From positions 1 to 54,472 of the forward strand of contig JAIOJV010000099.1 in NCBI GenBank assembly GCA_019911805.1: a DNA stretch of 54,472 bases, written 5' to 3'. This DNA is from Gammaproteobacteria bacterium (GTDB lineage: Bacteria > Pseudomonadota > Gammaproteobacteria > Thiohalobacterales > Thiohalobacteraceae). The translations under genes and the position numbers were made by a program. Each line of letters starts with the position of its first letter. The stretch's first letter is position 1. Below the pieces are notes generated by a model that was given only the letters and a program-made list of their open reading frames with translations, was not told where the DNA came from and made no database searches. Shown here one piece after another: positions 28,692-37,736 of this stretch.

Positions 28692-29912
28692 TCAATGCGC
28701 CGCCCACTGCACCGTGTTCAGATCGATGCCTTCCTGATACATCTCCCACAGGGGCGAGAGTTCACGCAGTTTGGCCACCTTCTCCTTCACCAGGGTGATG
28801 GTGTAGTCGACCTCCTCGGCGGTCGTGTAGCGGCCCAGCGTGAAACGGATCGAGCTGTGCGCGAGCTCATCGTTGCGCCCCAGGGCGCGCAGGACATAGC
28901 TCGGCTCCAGCGAGGCGCTGGTGCAGGCGGAGCCGGAGGATACGGCAATGTCCTTGAGTGCCATGATCAGGCTCTCGCCCTCGACGAAATTGAAGCTGAC
29001 GTTCAGATTGCCGGCCACGCGCTGCGTCAGATCGCCGTTGATGTAGACCTCTTCCATATCCTTGAGGCCATCCCACAGGCGCTCGCGCAGGGCGAGGATG
29101 CGCCTGTTCTCGTCAACCATCTCGTTCGCGGCAATGTGGAAGGCCTCACCCATGCCGACGATCTGGTGGGTCGCGAGCGTACCGGAGCGCAGGCCACGCT
29201 CGTGGCCGCCGCCGTGCGTCTGCGCCTCCAGACGTACGCGCGGCTTGCGGCGCACGTACAGGGCGCCGATACCCTTCGGCCCGTAGGCCTTATGCGCCGA
29301 GAAGCTCATCAGGTCCACCGGCAGGCTGGCCAGATCGATCGGCACCTTGCCGGCACTCTGGGCGGCATCGACGTGCAGCAACACTCCCTTGGCACGGCAG
29401 ATCTCGCCAAGCGTGTGGATGTCCTGGATGACACCGATCTCGTTATTGACATGCATCACCGACGCCAGCAGGGTGTCCGCGCGCAGGGCCGCGGCGAATA
29501 TGTCCGGATCCAGCAGGCCGTTCGGTTGTGGATCCAGGTAGGTCACCTCGAAGCCTTCGCGCTCCAGCTGCCGGCAGGTGTCCAGCACCGCCTTGTGCTC
29601 GGACTTGACCGTCACCAGATGCCGGCCTTTCTTCTGATAGAAGTGGGCGGCACCCTTGATGGCCAGGTTGTTTGACTCGGTCGCGCCCGAGGTGAACACG
29701 ATCTCTTTGGGGTTGGCAGCGACCAGCGACGCCACCTGTGCGCGGGCACGCTCCACGGCGGCCTCCGCGTCCCAACCGAATGGGTGGCTGCGCGAGGCCG
29801 GATTGCCGAACAAACCGTCCCGCGTCAGGCAGGCGCACATCGCCTCCGCCACCCGCGCGTCCACAGGTGTCGTCGCACTGTAGTCAAAATAGATCGGCGT
29901 CTTTACCGTCAT
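28692..29912 (-). CDS. iscS: Cysteine desulfurase IscS
   Basis: This PLP enzyme of 406 residues takes sulfur from cysteine and passes it to IscU. The N-terminus [14 protein letters not shown] is typical. The PLP lysine lies in [12 protein letters not shown] and the sulfur-carrying Cys in [31 protein letters not shown] supplies the cofactor Asp. The ATG at 29912 is preferred over a GTG two codons upstream. It is downstream of iscR and, from this start, about 180 bp from it. Confidence 0.97.
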   Translation of the reverse strand: MTVKTPIYFDYSATTPVDARVAEAMCACLTRDGLFGNPASRSHPFGWDAEAAVERARAQVASLVAANPKEIVFTSGATESNNLAIKGAAHFYQKKGRHLVTVKSEHKAVLDTCRQLEREGFEVTYLDPQPNGLLDPDIFAAALRADTLLASVMHVNNEIGVIQDIHTLGEICRAKGVLLHVDAAQSAGKVPIDLASLPVDLMSFSAHKAYGPKGIGALYVRRKPRVRLEAQTHGGGHERGLRSGTLATHQIVGMGEAFHIAANEMVDENRRILALRERLWDGLKDMEEVYINGDLTQRVAGNLNVSFNFVEGESLIMALKDIAVSSGSACTSASLEPSYVLRALGRNDELAHSSIRFTLGRYTTAEEVDYTITLVKEKVAKLRELSPLWEMYQEGIDLNTVQWAAH

Positions 29913-30093
29913 GGTCACATCTCATCTCATCATTTCTGTCCGCACCCGCGACGCGGTCTGCGACGGACCGCTGCAGTGGCCTCCGGGCAGGGCCACAGGC
30001 CACCGCTACCGCGGAAAGGCCTGTCGATATGCAAGGTTATTGTATTACAAGAACGACCGAAGCCCCCATCACCGACGCAGGCTGGTCCGCCGC

Positions 30094-30585
30094 CTACACC
30101 CGCGCAGAGGTGAACGGAACCGGTATTTCCACGACGCCACCCTTGCCTGCGGCGCGGTCCTGGCGATCAGCCACTTCCCGCACCCCACCGCGCGCCATCA
30201 GATCCCCCAGGGAGATCCGGCTGAGAAATCCGCGGATCTGATCGCTGAGCTCGGTCCACAGGTCATGCGTCAGGCAACGTTCGTCGTTATGGCAGTTCGA
30301 CAGGCCGCCGCAACGCGTGGTGTCGACGCTCTCGTCGACCGCCTCGATGATGTCGGCAACGGCGATCTGGTCAGAGGGGTGGCCCAGCGAGTAACCACCA
30401 CCCGGTCCGCGGGTGCTGGCCACCAGGCCTTCCTTGCGCAGCCGTGTAAACAGCTGCTCCAGGTACGACAGGGATATGCCTTGGCGCTCCGAGATCTCCG
30501 CCAACTTGACCGGCCCACCACCGCCATGGAATGCCAGATCCAGCATGGCGGTGACGGCGTAACGCCCTTTGGTCGTGAGTTTCAT
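30094..30585 (-). CDS. iscR: Fe-S-sensing transcription regulator IscR
   Basis: The 163-residue Rrf2-family regulator has an N-terminal winged helix ([20 protein letters not shown]). The [2Fe-2S] ligands Cys92, Cys98, Cys104 and His107 lie in [16 protein letters not shown]. Holo-IscR represses the isc operon at type 1 sites, and apo-IscR acts at type 2 sites. A type 1-like box overlaps the 3' end of cysE about 72 bp upstream, so iscR likely regulates itself. The last 30 residues are less conserved. Confidence 0.96.
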   Translation of the reverse strand: MKLTTKGRYAVTAMLDLAFHGGGGPVKLAEISERQGISLSYLEQLFTRLRKEGLVASTRGPGGGYSLGHPSDQIAVADIIEAVDESVDTTRCGGLSNCHNDERCLTHDLWTELSDQIRGFLSRISLGDLMARGGVREVADRQDRAAGKGGVVEIPVPFTSARV

Positions 30586-30656
30586 TCGATCGGCCTGCTG
30601 ACTTCGGCAGCCCGGTTCGCGGGCCGCCCACTGGTAAGGACGCCTGCCACGATGCC

Positions 30657-30681
30657 ATACCTTAGTAAATCAGTCAAGAAT
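30657..30681 (-). promoter_or_regulatory. IscR type 1 binding site upstream of iscR
   Basis: Read on the minus strand, the 25 bases at 30681-30657 agree with the IscR type 1 consensus at 22 positions, mismatching only at positions 3, 17 and 19. It contains TTGACT, which could also serve as a -35 element. It lies 72 bp upstream of the iscR start and overlaps the last 8 bp of cysE. Confidence 0.75.
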
Positions 30682-31498
30682 TGCCATCATCCCTGCCGTT
30701 GTTCTCCTCGCCTGTCGGCGGTTCGCGCGGCACGGATGACCCGCCCGTACTCTCGATTTCGCAGGCGCCGAGGTCCGGCAGGTCTACCTCGTCGAGTTCC
30801 GCGCCCAGGGTCTTGAGCCCCTTGCACACCTCTTCCAGCCGCTGATCCATGCCATGCATATGATCGAGCATGCAATTGATCGCGATCGCCACCGGGTCAG
30901 GCATGTCCTTGGTGGTACCGTAGGCATCAAAGCCCATCTTGCGGGCGATGGCGGCACGGCGGTCGTCTTCGGGCTCGCGGCGGGTCACCACCCGTCCGGG
31001 CACGCCCACCACGGTCGCGCCCGGCTCGATGTCCTTGAGGACCACGGCATTGGAACCGATGCGCGCGCCGGCACCGATGATCACCGGTCCCAGGACCTTT
31101 GCCCCGGCACCGATGACGACGTCGTTGCCCAGCGTGGGGTGGCGCTTCCCCTTCTGCCAGCTGGTACCGCCCAGGGTGACGCCGTGATAGAGGGTGCAGT
31201 CATCGCCGATCTCAGCGGTCTCGCCGATCACCACGCCCATACCGTGGTCGATGAAGAAGCGCCGGCCGATCCGGGCGCCGGGGTGAATCTCGATGCCGGT
31301 GAACCAGCGCATCAGCATGGACCCGAAGCGTGCCACCCATTTCAGGCCCAAGGTCCACAGTTTGTGGTTCAGGCGGTGCCCGAGCACGGCGTGCAGTCCG
31401 GGATAGGTGGTGAGTACCTCAAACGTGTTGCGCGCCGCCGGATCGCGATCGAACACGCAGCGCACATCTTCCCGAAGGCGGCCGAACCTGGATGTCAT
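30674..31498 (-). CDS. cysE: Serine O-acetyltransferase CysE
   Basis: The 274-residue enzyme makes O-acetylserine, the precursor of cysteine. The N-terminal region has [23 protein letters not shown] left-handed beta-helix of hexapeptide repeats follows, with the catalytic [19 protein letters not shown] and [23 protein letters not shown]. The C-terminal tail is long and acidic and ends in a Gly/Glu/Asp-rich stretch. The ATG at 31498 is chosen because it matches the family start; the frame extends upstream without support. The gene lies between trmJ and iscR, linking cysteine supply to Fe-S assembly. Its final codons overlap the IscR box. Confidence 0.94.
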   Translation of the reverse strand: MTSRFGRLREDVRCVFDRDPAARNTFEVLTTYPGLHAVLGHRLNHKLWTLGLKWVARFGSMLMRWFTGIEIHPGARIGRRFFIDHGMGVVIGETAEIGDDCTLYHGVTLGGTSWQKGKRHPTLGNDVVIGAGAKVLGPVIIGAGARIGSNAVVLKDIEPGATVVGVPGRVVTRREPEDDRRAAIARKMGFDAYGTTKDMPDPVAIAINCMLDHMHGMDQRLEEVCKGLKTLGAELDEVDLPDLGACEIESTGGSSVPREPPTGEENNGRDDGNS

Positions 31499-31683
31499 AG
31501 AGGGCGGATCACCGCTGGCAGCATGGACCACGTATCCCGCGGGAGTGCCGGCAAAACCGACCACGGGGCGCGGCCATTGTACCGGCTTCGTTCGGGGGGC
31601 GACAGCGGGGCGCTCGCCGCAGCGAGGAAGCCCCGGGCACAGGACGGTCATCGCGGCGCGATCCGTGCAGCTGCCGGCTCTCC

Positions 31684-32415
31684 TCAGCCACCGCGCGCGG
31701 CCCGCGCCTTGGCCTGAGCCGCGCCCAGGATACCGCGCAAGATGTTCATTTCGTTGGCGTCGGGCTGGGCGCGCTGAAACAGACGTCGCAGCCGCCGCAC
31801 GAGCTGTCGCGGCCGCTGCGGATCCAGGAACTCGAGGTCGATGACCGTCTGCTCCAGATGGGCAAAAAAGCGTTCCATGTCGGCGGCCGTGCAGGCGGGG
31901 GAGTCAGGCGGTGAGCCGCGCCAGGCGTGGCCCAGACTGGCCATGTGCAGCTCGTAGGTCAGTACCTGCACCGCCTGGGCGAGGTTGAGCGAGGCGTAAT
32001 CCGGGTTGGATGGGATGTGCACCAGGACGTGGCAGCGCTCCAGTTCGGCATTGGTGAGCCCCGACTGCTCCCGTCCGAACACCAGCGCGACCGGGGCCCG
32101 TGCACGCTCCGCGAGCAACCGTTCGGCGCAGGCGCGGGGATCGAGTTCCGGCCAGGGCAGGCTGCGCAGCCGTGCACTTGCGCCGACCACGAAACCACAA
32201 TCCGCAACCGCCTCCTCCAGGGTATCGCAGCAGTGCGCGCGCGCCAGCAGATCATCCGCACCCGACGCGCGCGCCGTCGCCTCGGCGCTCGGGAAACGTG
32301 CCGGGCGCACCAGCACCAGCTGTTCCAGGCACATGGTCTTCATTGCGCGCGCGGCGGCACCGATGTTGCCGGGATGGCTAGTCTGCACCAGTACGATGCG
32401 TACACCGCTCAGCAT
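31684..32415 (-). CDS. trmJ: tRNA (cytidine/uridine-32-2'-O)-methyltransferase TrmJ
   Basis: The 243-residue SPOUT enzyme methylates position 32 of tRNAs. It begins [21 protein letters not shown]. The SAM-binding knot motifs are [17 protein letters not shown] and [18 protein letters not shown], and a helical C-terminal region follows. The ATG at 32415 is 7 bp after the stop of the upstream lipoprotein gene, so it may be read through from the lipid-transport operon. cysE follows after 185 bp in which I see no gene. Confidence 0.95.
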   Translation of the reverse strand: MLSGVRIVLVQTSHPGNIGAAARAMKTMCLEQLVLVRPARFPSAEATARASGADDLLARAHCCDTLEEAVADCGFVVGASARLRSLPWPELDPRACAERLLAERARAPVALVFGREQSGLTNAELERCHVLVHIPSNPDYASLNLAQAVQVLTYELHMASLGHAWRGSPPDSPACTAADMERFFAHLEQTVIDLEFLDPQRPRQLVRRLRRLFQRAQPDANEMNILRGILGAAQAKARAARGG

Positions 32416-32422
32416 GATGGTT

Positions 32423-33055
32423 TCAGCGCGGGCCGGCGGCGGGCAGGCTGGCGATGCAGTACTCGACCACCTCCGGCAGCAGCGCCTGCCAGGCGGCGTT
32501 GGCCGCCTGCACGCCGCCGTAGGGCGATTCTTCCGGCGCGGCGCGGCGCACCTCGAAGATGCGGCTGGCGACGACACGCCGATCAGTGAGATCGACCAGT
32601 TGCACCCGCAGCCGCAGCGTGAACTCGCTCGGCCGGGTGCGGAAGTCCTGGCTGAAATCCAACAGCTCGGTGTCCAGGCGCAGGCCCGGCGTGGCCGGTG
32701 ACCCCGCGCGCAGCACGGCCGCGAAGCGACCGCTCTGCTCCAGTGCCTCGGCCAGGCCGGGCAGGAGCAACTGTGGCGGCGTCTCCGCCCAGCGGCTGCG
32801 GGCGAAATAGCGGATGTCGAAATCCTGCTGGCGATAGGCCATGCGGGGCGTGTCGAGGTCCGAGCGTGCCTGCGGCACGGCGACCAGCAGCACCGGCCCG
32901 GCGCCCGTCGTCGGGCCCACCGCCGGGGCGATCTGCGGCTCCAGGACATAGTGCTCGAAGGTCTGCGGCTCGGGCTTGGGCAGAATGGAACAACCCGCCA
33001 GCCAGGCCATTGCCAGCAGTGCCAGCAGTGCAAACGGCAGACCACGTCTGTGCAT
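32423..33055 (-). CDS. ABC-type transport auxiliary lipoprotein (PqiC/YmbA-like) of the MCE system
   Basis: The 210-residue lipoprotein has a signal peptide ending in LAGC (Cys22). The PqiC/YmbA family pattern follows: YVLEPQIAP near residue 36, RMAYRQQDFDIRYFARSRWAETPPQ and LDTELLDF. Such proteins sit in the outer membrane and complete lipid-transport MCE systems. It is the last gene of the mlaE-mlaF-mlaD-like operon, 14 bp after the MCE gene. Confidence 0.88.
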   Translation of the reverse strand: MHRRGLPFALLALLAMAWLAGCSILPKPEPQTFEHYVLEPQIAPAVGPTTGAGPVLLVAVPQARSDLDTPRMAYRQQDFDIRYFARSRWAETPPQLLLPGLAEALEQSGRFAAVLRAGSPATPGLRLDTELLDFSQDFRTRPSEFTLRLRVQLVDLTDRRVVASRIFEVRRAAPEESPYGGVQAANAAWQALLPEVVEYCIASLPAAGPR

Positions 33056-33069
33056 CGTTCGTATCCTCG

Positions 33070-33993
33070 CTACTCGCCCGGCCCCGGGGTCGTCAGTTGC
33101 GGACCGTACAGCAGTACCCGCGGGTCCTCCTCCAGGCGATCGCTGAGACGCTGGAAGCTGGCCGTGAGCCGGCGGAACTCACTGAGCAGCCGTTCCGTCT
33201 CCGGCAGCGTGCGACTGCCCAGCGCCTCCAACCGGTCACCGCCCAGTTGTACCTGCTCGCGTACCTCGCGGGAGGTCGCGGCGATGTCCTCGGCCATCGC
33301 CTCCAGCGCGATGACCGCAGTGTCGACACGGGCTACCAGGGCCGGCATCTGGGCGCTGGCATCAGCCGCGTTGCCTGCAAAACGCGAGAACGCCTCGATG
33401 CTGCCGGCCAGGGCCTCGCGTTGCCCGGCCAGCGTCTCGCTGAGTTCGGCAATGTGCTTCAGCGTACTGGTGAAATGACCGCGCACCTCGGGATTGAGCA
33501 GGGCATGCAGGTCGGCGGCCACGGTGTTGAGATTGCCGATCAGCTCGGACACGGTGGTATCCACACGCGAGAACAACGAGGGCACCGTCTGAATGACGGG
33601 ATACGGTTCGCCGGCCCTTGCCTTGAGCTCCGGCGCGGCGGCCGTACCACCCGACAGTTCCACCGAGGCGATGCCGGTCACGCCCTGCACGGTCAGTTTG
33701 GCGACGGTGTCCTCCTTGATCGGCACATCGGCGGCGATGTCGACGGTGATGCGTACCTGCTCAAGATTATCGGGATCCAGTTCCAGCGCGCGCACCTTGC
33801 CGACGTCGACGCCGCGGTACCGCACCTGCGAATCGACGAACAGGCCGGCGACGGATTCGTTGGTGTAGATGCGGTAGGTACGGTATTCGGCCGTCAGGTC
33901 GCCGAAGGCCAGCCACAGGCTCAGCCCGACCGTCGCCGTACCCAGCAGCAGCGCAAAAATCCCGACGATGACGTAATGCGGCTTCGATTCCAT
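33070..33993 (-). CDS. MCE-domain lipid transport substrate-binding protein (MlaD-like)
   Basis: The 307-residue protein has one N-terminal transmembrane helix (YVIVGIFALLLGTATVGLSLWLAF). One MCE domain follows (about residues 40-120: VRYRGVDVGKVRALELDPD, VTIDIAADVPIKEDT, LTVQGVTGIASVELSGG). A long helical C-terminal region includes LSETLAGQREALAGSIEAFSR. It is longer than E. coli MlaD because of this coiled-coil tail, as in PqiB/LetB relatives. It lies between the ATPase and the lipoprotein genes of the operon. Confidence 0.92.
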   Translation of the reverse strand: MESKPHYVIVGIFALLLGTATVGLSLWLAFGDLTAEYRTYRIYTNESVAGLFVDSQVRYRGVDVGKVRALELDPDNLEQVRITVDIAADVPIKEDTVAKLTVQGVTGIASVELSGGTAAAPELKARAGEPYPVIQTVPSLFSRVDTTVSELIGNLNTVAADLHALLNPEVRGHFTSTLKHIAELSETLAGQREALAGSIEAFSRFAGNAADASAQMPALVARVDTAVIALEAMAEDIAATSREVREQVQLGGDRLEALGSRTLPETERLLSEFRRLTASFQRLSDRLEEDPRVLLYGPQLTTPGPGE

Positions 33994-34014
33994 CTGGCTG
34001 GTTCTCGTACGGCC

Positions 34015-34785
34015 TCAGCGCGGCTGTGCGGCGCGCGCGCGCGGTCCCTCGAAATAGACCCGCACCGCGGGATGCTCGACCTGCGCAAGCTCCGCCATCG
34101 GCGCCACGGCGACCACGCGGCGGTCCCCCAGGACGGCGGCGCGGTCGGCGACCCGCCACAGCGAATCCAGGTCGTGGGTGATCATCACCACGGTCAAGCC
34201 CAGCCATTGTTTCAGCCGCAGCACCAGTTCGTCAAAGCCCGCGGCGCTCGCCGGATCGAGGCCGGAGGTCGGTTCATCCAGAAACAGCAGCTGCGGGTCC
34301 AGCGCCATGGCCCGCGCCAGGCCCGCGCGCTTGATCATGCCGCCGCTCAGTTCGCTGGGATATTTCAGCGCCGCGTCCACGGGCAGGCCGGCCTGCTGGA
34401 TCTTGAGCAGCGCGATCTCGTCGATCAGGGCCGCATCCAGATCGGTATGTTCGTGCAGCGGCACGCCGACGTTCTGTTGCACGGTCAGGCCGCTGAACAG
34501 CGCGCCGTGCTGGAACAGTACGCCGAAGCGTCGCCGCAGCCGTGCCTGTACGCGCGGCCCCGCGGCAACGATCTCCTCACCAAACAGTCGGATGCTGCCC
34601 GCGCTCGGGCGGCGCAGCATGATCATCTCGTGCAGCAAGGTGGTCTTGCCACTGCCGCTACCGCCGACGATGGCCAGTACCTCGCCGCGGCGGACATCCA
34701 GATCGAGGCCTTCGTGCACGCTGAAGCTGCCAAAGCGCGTGCACACGCCGCGCAGTTGCAGTACCAGCTCTGCGTCTGTCGTCAT
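34015..34785 (-). CDS. MCE lipid-transport ATPase (MlaF-like)
   Basis: The 256-residue ABC ATPase has Walker A GGSGSGKTT, signature LSGGMIKRAGLARAM, Walker B LLFLDEPTSGLDP and the switch His in ITHDLDSL. The GMIKR signature is typical of the MlaF/TtgA2 class. The start at 34785 (MTTDAELVLQL) is chosen because the upstream part of the frame only translates repeat copy G. It drives the MlaE-like permease encoded upstream; the C-terminal tail is Arg/Ala-rich. Confidence 0.94.
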   Translation of the reverse strand: MTTDAELVLQLRGVCTRFGSFSVHEGLDLDVRRGEVLAIVGGSGSGKTTLLHEMIMLRRPSAGSIRLFGEEIVAAGPRVQARLRRRFGVLFQHGALFSGLTVQQNVGVPLHEHTDLDAALIDEIALLKIQQAGLPVDAALKYPSELSGGMIKRAGLARAMALDPQLLFLDEPTSGLDPASAAGFDELVLRLKQWLGLTVVMITHDLDSLWRVADRAAVLGDRRVVAVAPMAELAQVEHPAVRVYFEGPRARAAQPR

Positions 34786-34818
34786 ACCAGGCGCACCCCT
34801 ACGCAACCCCGGAAACCA

Positions 34819-35009
34819 CATTGGCCACGGAAACACACGGAAGCACACGGAATGCAAAGCCCACCGTGTCCCCACCTTCCGTGTATTTCCGTGTGTTTCC
34901 GTGGCCATTTGTACGCTGGACGAGATATCCCTTGCCCGCCAGGTGCCAAGCTGGAGCTTCGCGACGATGTTTCATTGTCAGCGTATTCCGTCTGCTTCCG
35001 TGGCCAATG
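34819..35009. repeat. Nested inverted-repeat element, copy G, between mlaE- and mlaF-like genes
   Basis: The inner pair of CACGGAA arms lies at 34823-34852 and 34875-34906, with a loop ATGCAAAGCCC...GTCCCCACC close to that of copy A. A third arm at 34985-35009 pairs with the outer CATTGGCC flank. Between arm two and arm three lies the second core (CCCGCCAGGTGCC...GGAGCTTCGCGAC, 34935-34965). The copy looks like two elements fused. The gap has no gene. Confidence 0.88.
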
Positions 35010-35076
35010 GAAGCCTTGCTCCTGATAATTCATGTCAGCCTCCCTGCATGTCCGTGACTGCAGCCGGTTGTTGGGA

Positions 35077-36192
35077 TCAGATGCCCAGCCAGCTGAATAC
35101 CACCGAGAACAGCGCGTCGGCGACGATCACCAGGAAGATCGACTGCACCACGGAGATGGTCGTGTGCTGCCCCACGCTGGCCGCGCTACCCTTGACCTGG
35201 AAGCCCTGGAAGCAACCGATCAACGCGATGATCAGCGCGAATACCGGCGCCTTGCCGATACCGATCAGGAAGGAACGTACCGAGACCGCCTCCTGGATGC
35301 GGTCCAGGAACACAGTGAAGCTCAACCCGATGTGTGCCTTCGACAGGACCATGCCGCCGGCCACACCCATGATATCAGCGAACACCGACAGCAGCGGCAG
35401 CGCGATACACAGCGACAGCACCTTGGGGATCACCAGCAGGTCCAGCGGATCGACACCGATGGTGCGTAACGCCGACACCTCCTCGGTCACCTTCATGGTG
35501 CCGATCTGCGCGGTGTAGGCCGAGCCGGTGCGGCCCGCCACGATGATGGCCGCCAGCAACGGTCCGAGTTCGCGCGTCATCACCAGGCCGACCAGGTCAG
35601 CGATATAGATGTTGGCGCCGAAGCTGCTCAACTGCACCGCACCCTGGTAGGCAAACACCACCCCCATCAGAAACGACAGCAGACCGACGATGCCAAGCGC
35701 GGTCGCGCCGGCGGCGTACAGGTCGGTCCAGACGGCATTCCAGCGAACGCGCCAGGGTGTCAGCGCCAGGGCGCCCATACGCAGCACGACCTCGCCGAAG
35801 AAGCCAAAGAAGGTGTAAACCTGTTCGAGCCCCTCCGCCACCCGATGTCCCAGTTCGGCAAAGCGCCCGAGGCGTTCCGTCCGCGCCAGCTCGACACCGC
35901 CCAGTTGGGTGACCTGCGCCAGCAGATCCGCGAACGGTGCGCTCAGCCCCTCGATCCGGACCTCGCGCCCTGCCTGTTCCAGCCGTCGCTGCAGGCGCCG
36001 CAGCAGCCACGCACCGGTAGTATCGAGGGCCGCCACGCCCGCGGCGTCCACCACGACCGGGGCGCTCCCACCGGGCTGCAGGCGGTCGAGTTCTCGGGCC
36101 ACCGCACCCAGTTCCGCGACGATCCACGGCCCGCGGCAGTGGATGCCAGCGGCGCCCACCTCGATCTCGGCCTGAAAGGTATGTGCCTGCAT
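35077..36192 (-). CDS. MCE lipid-transport permease with N-terminal STAS domain (MlaE-like)
   Basis: The 371-residue protein joins an N-terminal STAS domain of about 100 residues (VVVDAAGVAALDTTGAWLL) to a MlaE-type permease. The permease has LMGVVFAYQGAVQLSSFGANIYIADLVG, the conserved TRELGPLLAAIIVAGRTGSAYTAQIGTMK and five or so helices. In E. coli the STAS protein MlaB is separate; fusions like this are common in other Proteobacteria. It is the first gene of the operon, moving phospholipids between inner and outer membranes. Repeat copy G separates it from the ATPase gene. Confidence 0.92.
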   Translation of the reverse strand: MQAHTFQAEIEVGAAGIHCRGPWIVAELGAVARELDRLQPGGSAPVVVDAAGVAALDTTGAWLLRRLQRRLEQAGREVRIEGLSAPFADLLAQVTQLGGVELARTERLGRFAELGHRVAEGLEQVYTFFGFFGEVVLRMGALALTPWRVRWNAVWTDLYAAGATALGIVGLLSFLMGVVFAYQGAVQLSSFGANIYIADLVGLVMTRELGPLLAAIIVAGRTGSAYTAQIGTMKVTEEVSALRTIGVDPLDLLVIPKVLSLCIALPLLSVFADIMGVAGGMVLSKAHIGLSFTVFLDRIQEAVSVRSFLIGIGKAPVFALIIALIGCFQGFQVKGSAASVGQHTTISVVQSIFLVIVADALFSVVFSWLGI

Positions 36193-36271
36193 GGGCGGGG
36201 AGTTTCCCGGATAACGTCAGCGCCCGCAACGGATGCGGAACCGGTATCCCGCGCTACGGGGCGTCGTGCGT

Positions 36272-36302
36272 TGAAACGCGCCCGCTACCGCGGGGCGTTT
36301 CA
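36272..36302. other. Strong hairpin in the divergent region
   Basis: TGAAACGC...CCCGC pairs with GCGGGGCGTTTCA around a short loop. Outer sequences GGAACCGGTA (36237) and TACCGTTCC (36304) extend the symmetry to nearly 80 bp with mismatches. It lies about 80 bp upstream of the mlaE-like start, so it could fold in that leader or belong to the palindrome families of this genome. Confidence 0.5.
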
Positions 36303-36358
36303 GTACCGTTCCGAAGTGGAACGTGGGCACGCCAAATCACCCGGCCTGTACCACTTTA

Positions 36359-36372
36359 TTAATAATTATCAA
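36359..36372. promoter_or_regulatory. AT-rich FNR-like or Fur-like operator
   Basis: TTAAT-AATT-ATCAA matches the FNR consensus at 9 of 10 half-site positions. On the other strand the same stretch (GATAATTATTAATAAAGTG) agrees with the 19-bp Fur consensus at 11 positions. It is the only AT-rich patch in the 288-bp gap between divergent genes and lies about 115 bp upstream of the ExbB-like gene. Which regulator binds cannot be decided. Confidence 0.35.
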
Positions 36373-36480
36373 TCGAATAACTCGGTGGCACAGGGTTTGC
36401 TGAACAACCGCGTCAGGCTTTGACAGCCACCACCAACCAGAACAGGCGGCCACCGTACCGCGCCACGGGCAAGGGGAATC

Positions 36481-37089
36481 ATGAATTGGAACAATCTGCT
36501 GTTTTACCGTTGGATGGCCTTCAATCTGGTCGGGCTCACGGTTCTGCTGATTTTCTTCGTGCAGGGCCTGGTGGTACCGGTATTCCAATCTGACTCATCG
36601 CGCATCACCTATGTGATCGCGCTGCTGTTCCTGTACGGCATGGTGCTGTGCGGCTACCGCGTCTGGAAGACCACCCGGGAGATCAACGCCGTCAAGAGCG
36701 GCGGCAAGGGTAAGCTGCGGGACTTCACCGAGCTGAGCGCGCGCAGCGACCGTGAGAGTGTCAAGGAGGCCTTCGAGATCAAGCTGTTCGCCCGGATCGC
36801 CTTCGTCAGGTACATCGCCTCCGCCCTGGTGACCCTGGGCCTGCTGGGTACGGTGATCGGCTTCATCATGGTGCTCACTCAGGTGCCGGCCAACGCCGTC
36901 GGCGACACCTCGCAGGTCGGTAAGCTGGTGGCGGTGCTCACCAACGGCATGGGCGTGGCCCTGTACACCACCCTGGTCGGCGCGATCACCAACCTGTGGC
37001 TGAACGCCAACTACACCATGTTGCGCACCGGCGTCGTCAATCTGATCGCCGCCATCCTGGAGGCGGCCGATCCCGACCCCGCCGCATGA
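36481..37089 (+). CDS. MotA/TolQ/ExbB-family proton channel protein
   Basis: The 202-residue protein has four predicted transmembrane helices (about residues 13-33, 41-58, 112-133 and 157-178). The last two carry the family pore signature: LVTLGLLGTVIGFIMVL and VAVLTNGMGVALYTTLVGAI. The cytoplasmic loop after helix 2 is charged. It resembles a minimal ExbB/TolQ/MotA stator subunit. AAGGGGAATC precedes the ATG. Its stop overlaps the next gene (ATGA). No TonB, Pal or flagellar gene is nearby, so the driven process is not one of the standard ones. It is the first gene of a four-gene operon. Confidence 0.85.
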   Translation: MNWNNLLFYRWMAFNLVGLTVLLIFFVQGLVVPVFQSDSSRITYVIALLFLYGMVLCGYRVWKTTREINAVKSGGKGKLRDFTELSARSDRESVKEAFEIKLFARIAFVRYIASALVTLGLLGTVIGFIMVLTQVPANAVGDTSQVGKLVAVLTNGMGVALYTTLVGAITNLWLNANYTMLRTGVVNLIAAILEAADPDPAA

Positions 37090-37736
37090 GCAAGCATTTC
37101 TCCTTCGACGCGGAGGCCGACGACGACTCCGACGTCGTGTTCCGTGATGTGATCACCCTGGCGCTGCTCGGCTTCATCGCACTGGTGATCATCATGCTGC
37201 CGCACATCAACCCACCGGAGAAGAAGCGTACCGAGCAAGAGGCGGCCGCGCCCGGCAATGTCATGATCGAGGCGCGTTGGCCCGACGACATCGACGCGGA
37301 TGTGGACCTGTGGGTGGAAGGTCCGGGCGACAATCCCGTCGGCTACTCCAATCTCGCCGGCCAGGTCTTCAATCTGCTGCGCGATGACATCGGCTTCCGC
37401 AACGATGTCTCCAAGCTGAACTACGAGAACGCCTATTCGCGCGGCATCGTGGCGGGTGAGTACACTGTCAATCTGCACATGTACTTCAACCGCGCCGACA
37501 TCTGGCCGGTACCGGTCACGGTGCTGGTGTCCACCATCAAGCCGTCCGGTACCGCGCGCGCCAGCCGGCAGATCCTGGTATCGGACGTGGAACTGCGGCA
37601 GATGGGCGAGGAGCTGACCGTGTTCCGCTTTCAGCTCGACGAGGATGGCGAACTCGTGGCTGGCAGTGTCAACTCCTTGCCGAAAAAACTCATCACCACC
37701 GCGACCGGCAGCTATAACTTCGACGGACACAAATGA
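37086..37736 (+). CDS. ExbD/TolR/MotB-like partner with large periplasmic beta domain
   Basis: The 216-residue protein has a short acidic cytoplasmic tail and one transmembrane helix (VITLALLGFIALVIIML, about residues 22-38). Asp21 sits at the helix start (FRDVITLALL), where ExbD, TolR and MotB carry their essential proton-binding Asp. A periplasmic domain of about 160 residues follows, with WPDDIDADVDLWVEGPGDN. This resembles the DVDLWV motif of YfaP/DUF2135-type beta-sandwich domains; the match is by eye only. No OmpA-type peptidoglycan domain is present. It overlaps both neighbours by 4 bp, so the three are co-translated. Confidence 0.7.
   Translation: MSKHFSFDAEADDDSDVVFRDVITLALLGFIALVIIMLPHINPPEKKRTEQEAAAPGNVMIEARWPDDIDADVDLWVEGPGDNPVGYSNLAGQVFNLLRDDIGFRNDVSKLNYENAYSRGIVAGEYTVNLHMYFNRADIWPVPVTVLVSTIKPSGTARASRQILVSDVELRQMGEELTVFRFQLDEDGELVAGSVNSLPKKLITTATGSYNFDGHK

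Noticed and set aside
34786-34908. N-terminal extension of the MlaF-like ATPase with ATETHGNTRK- and FRVFPWP-type peptides
   Set aside because: This is the translation of repeat copy G. Similar peptides appear at every CACGGAA copy, so they are not real protein.
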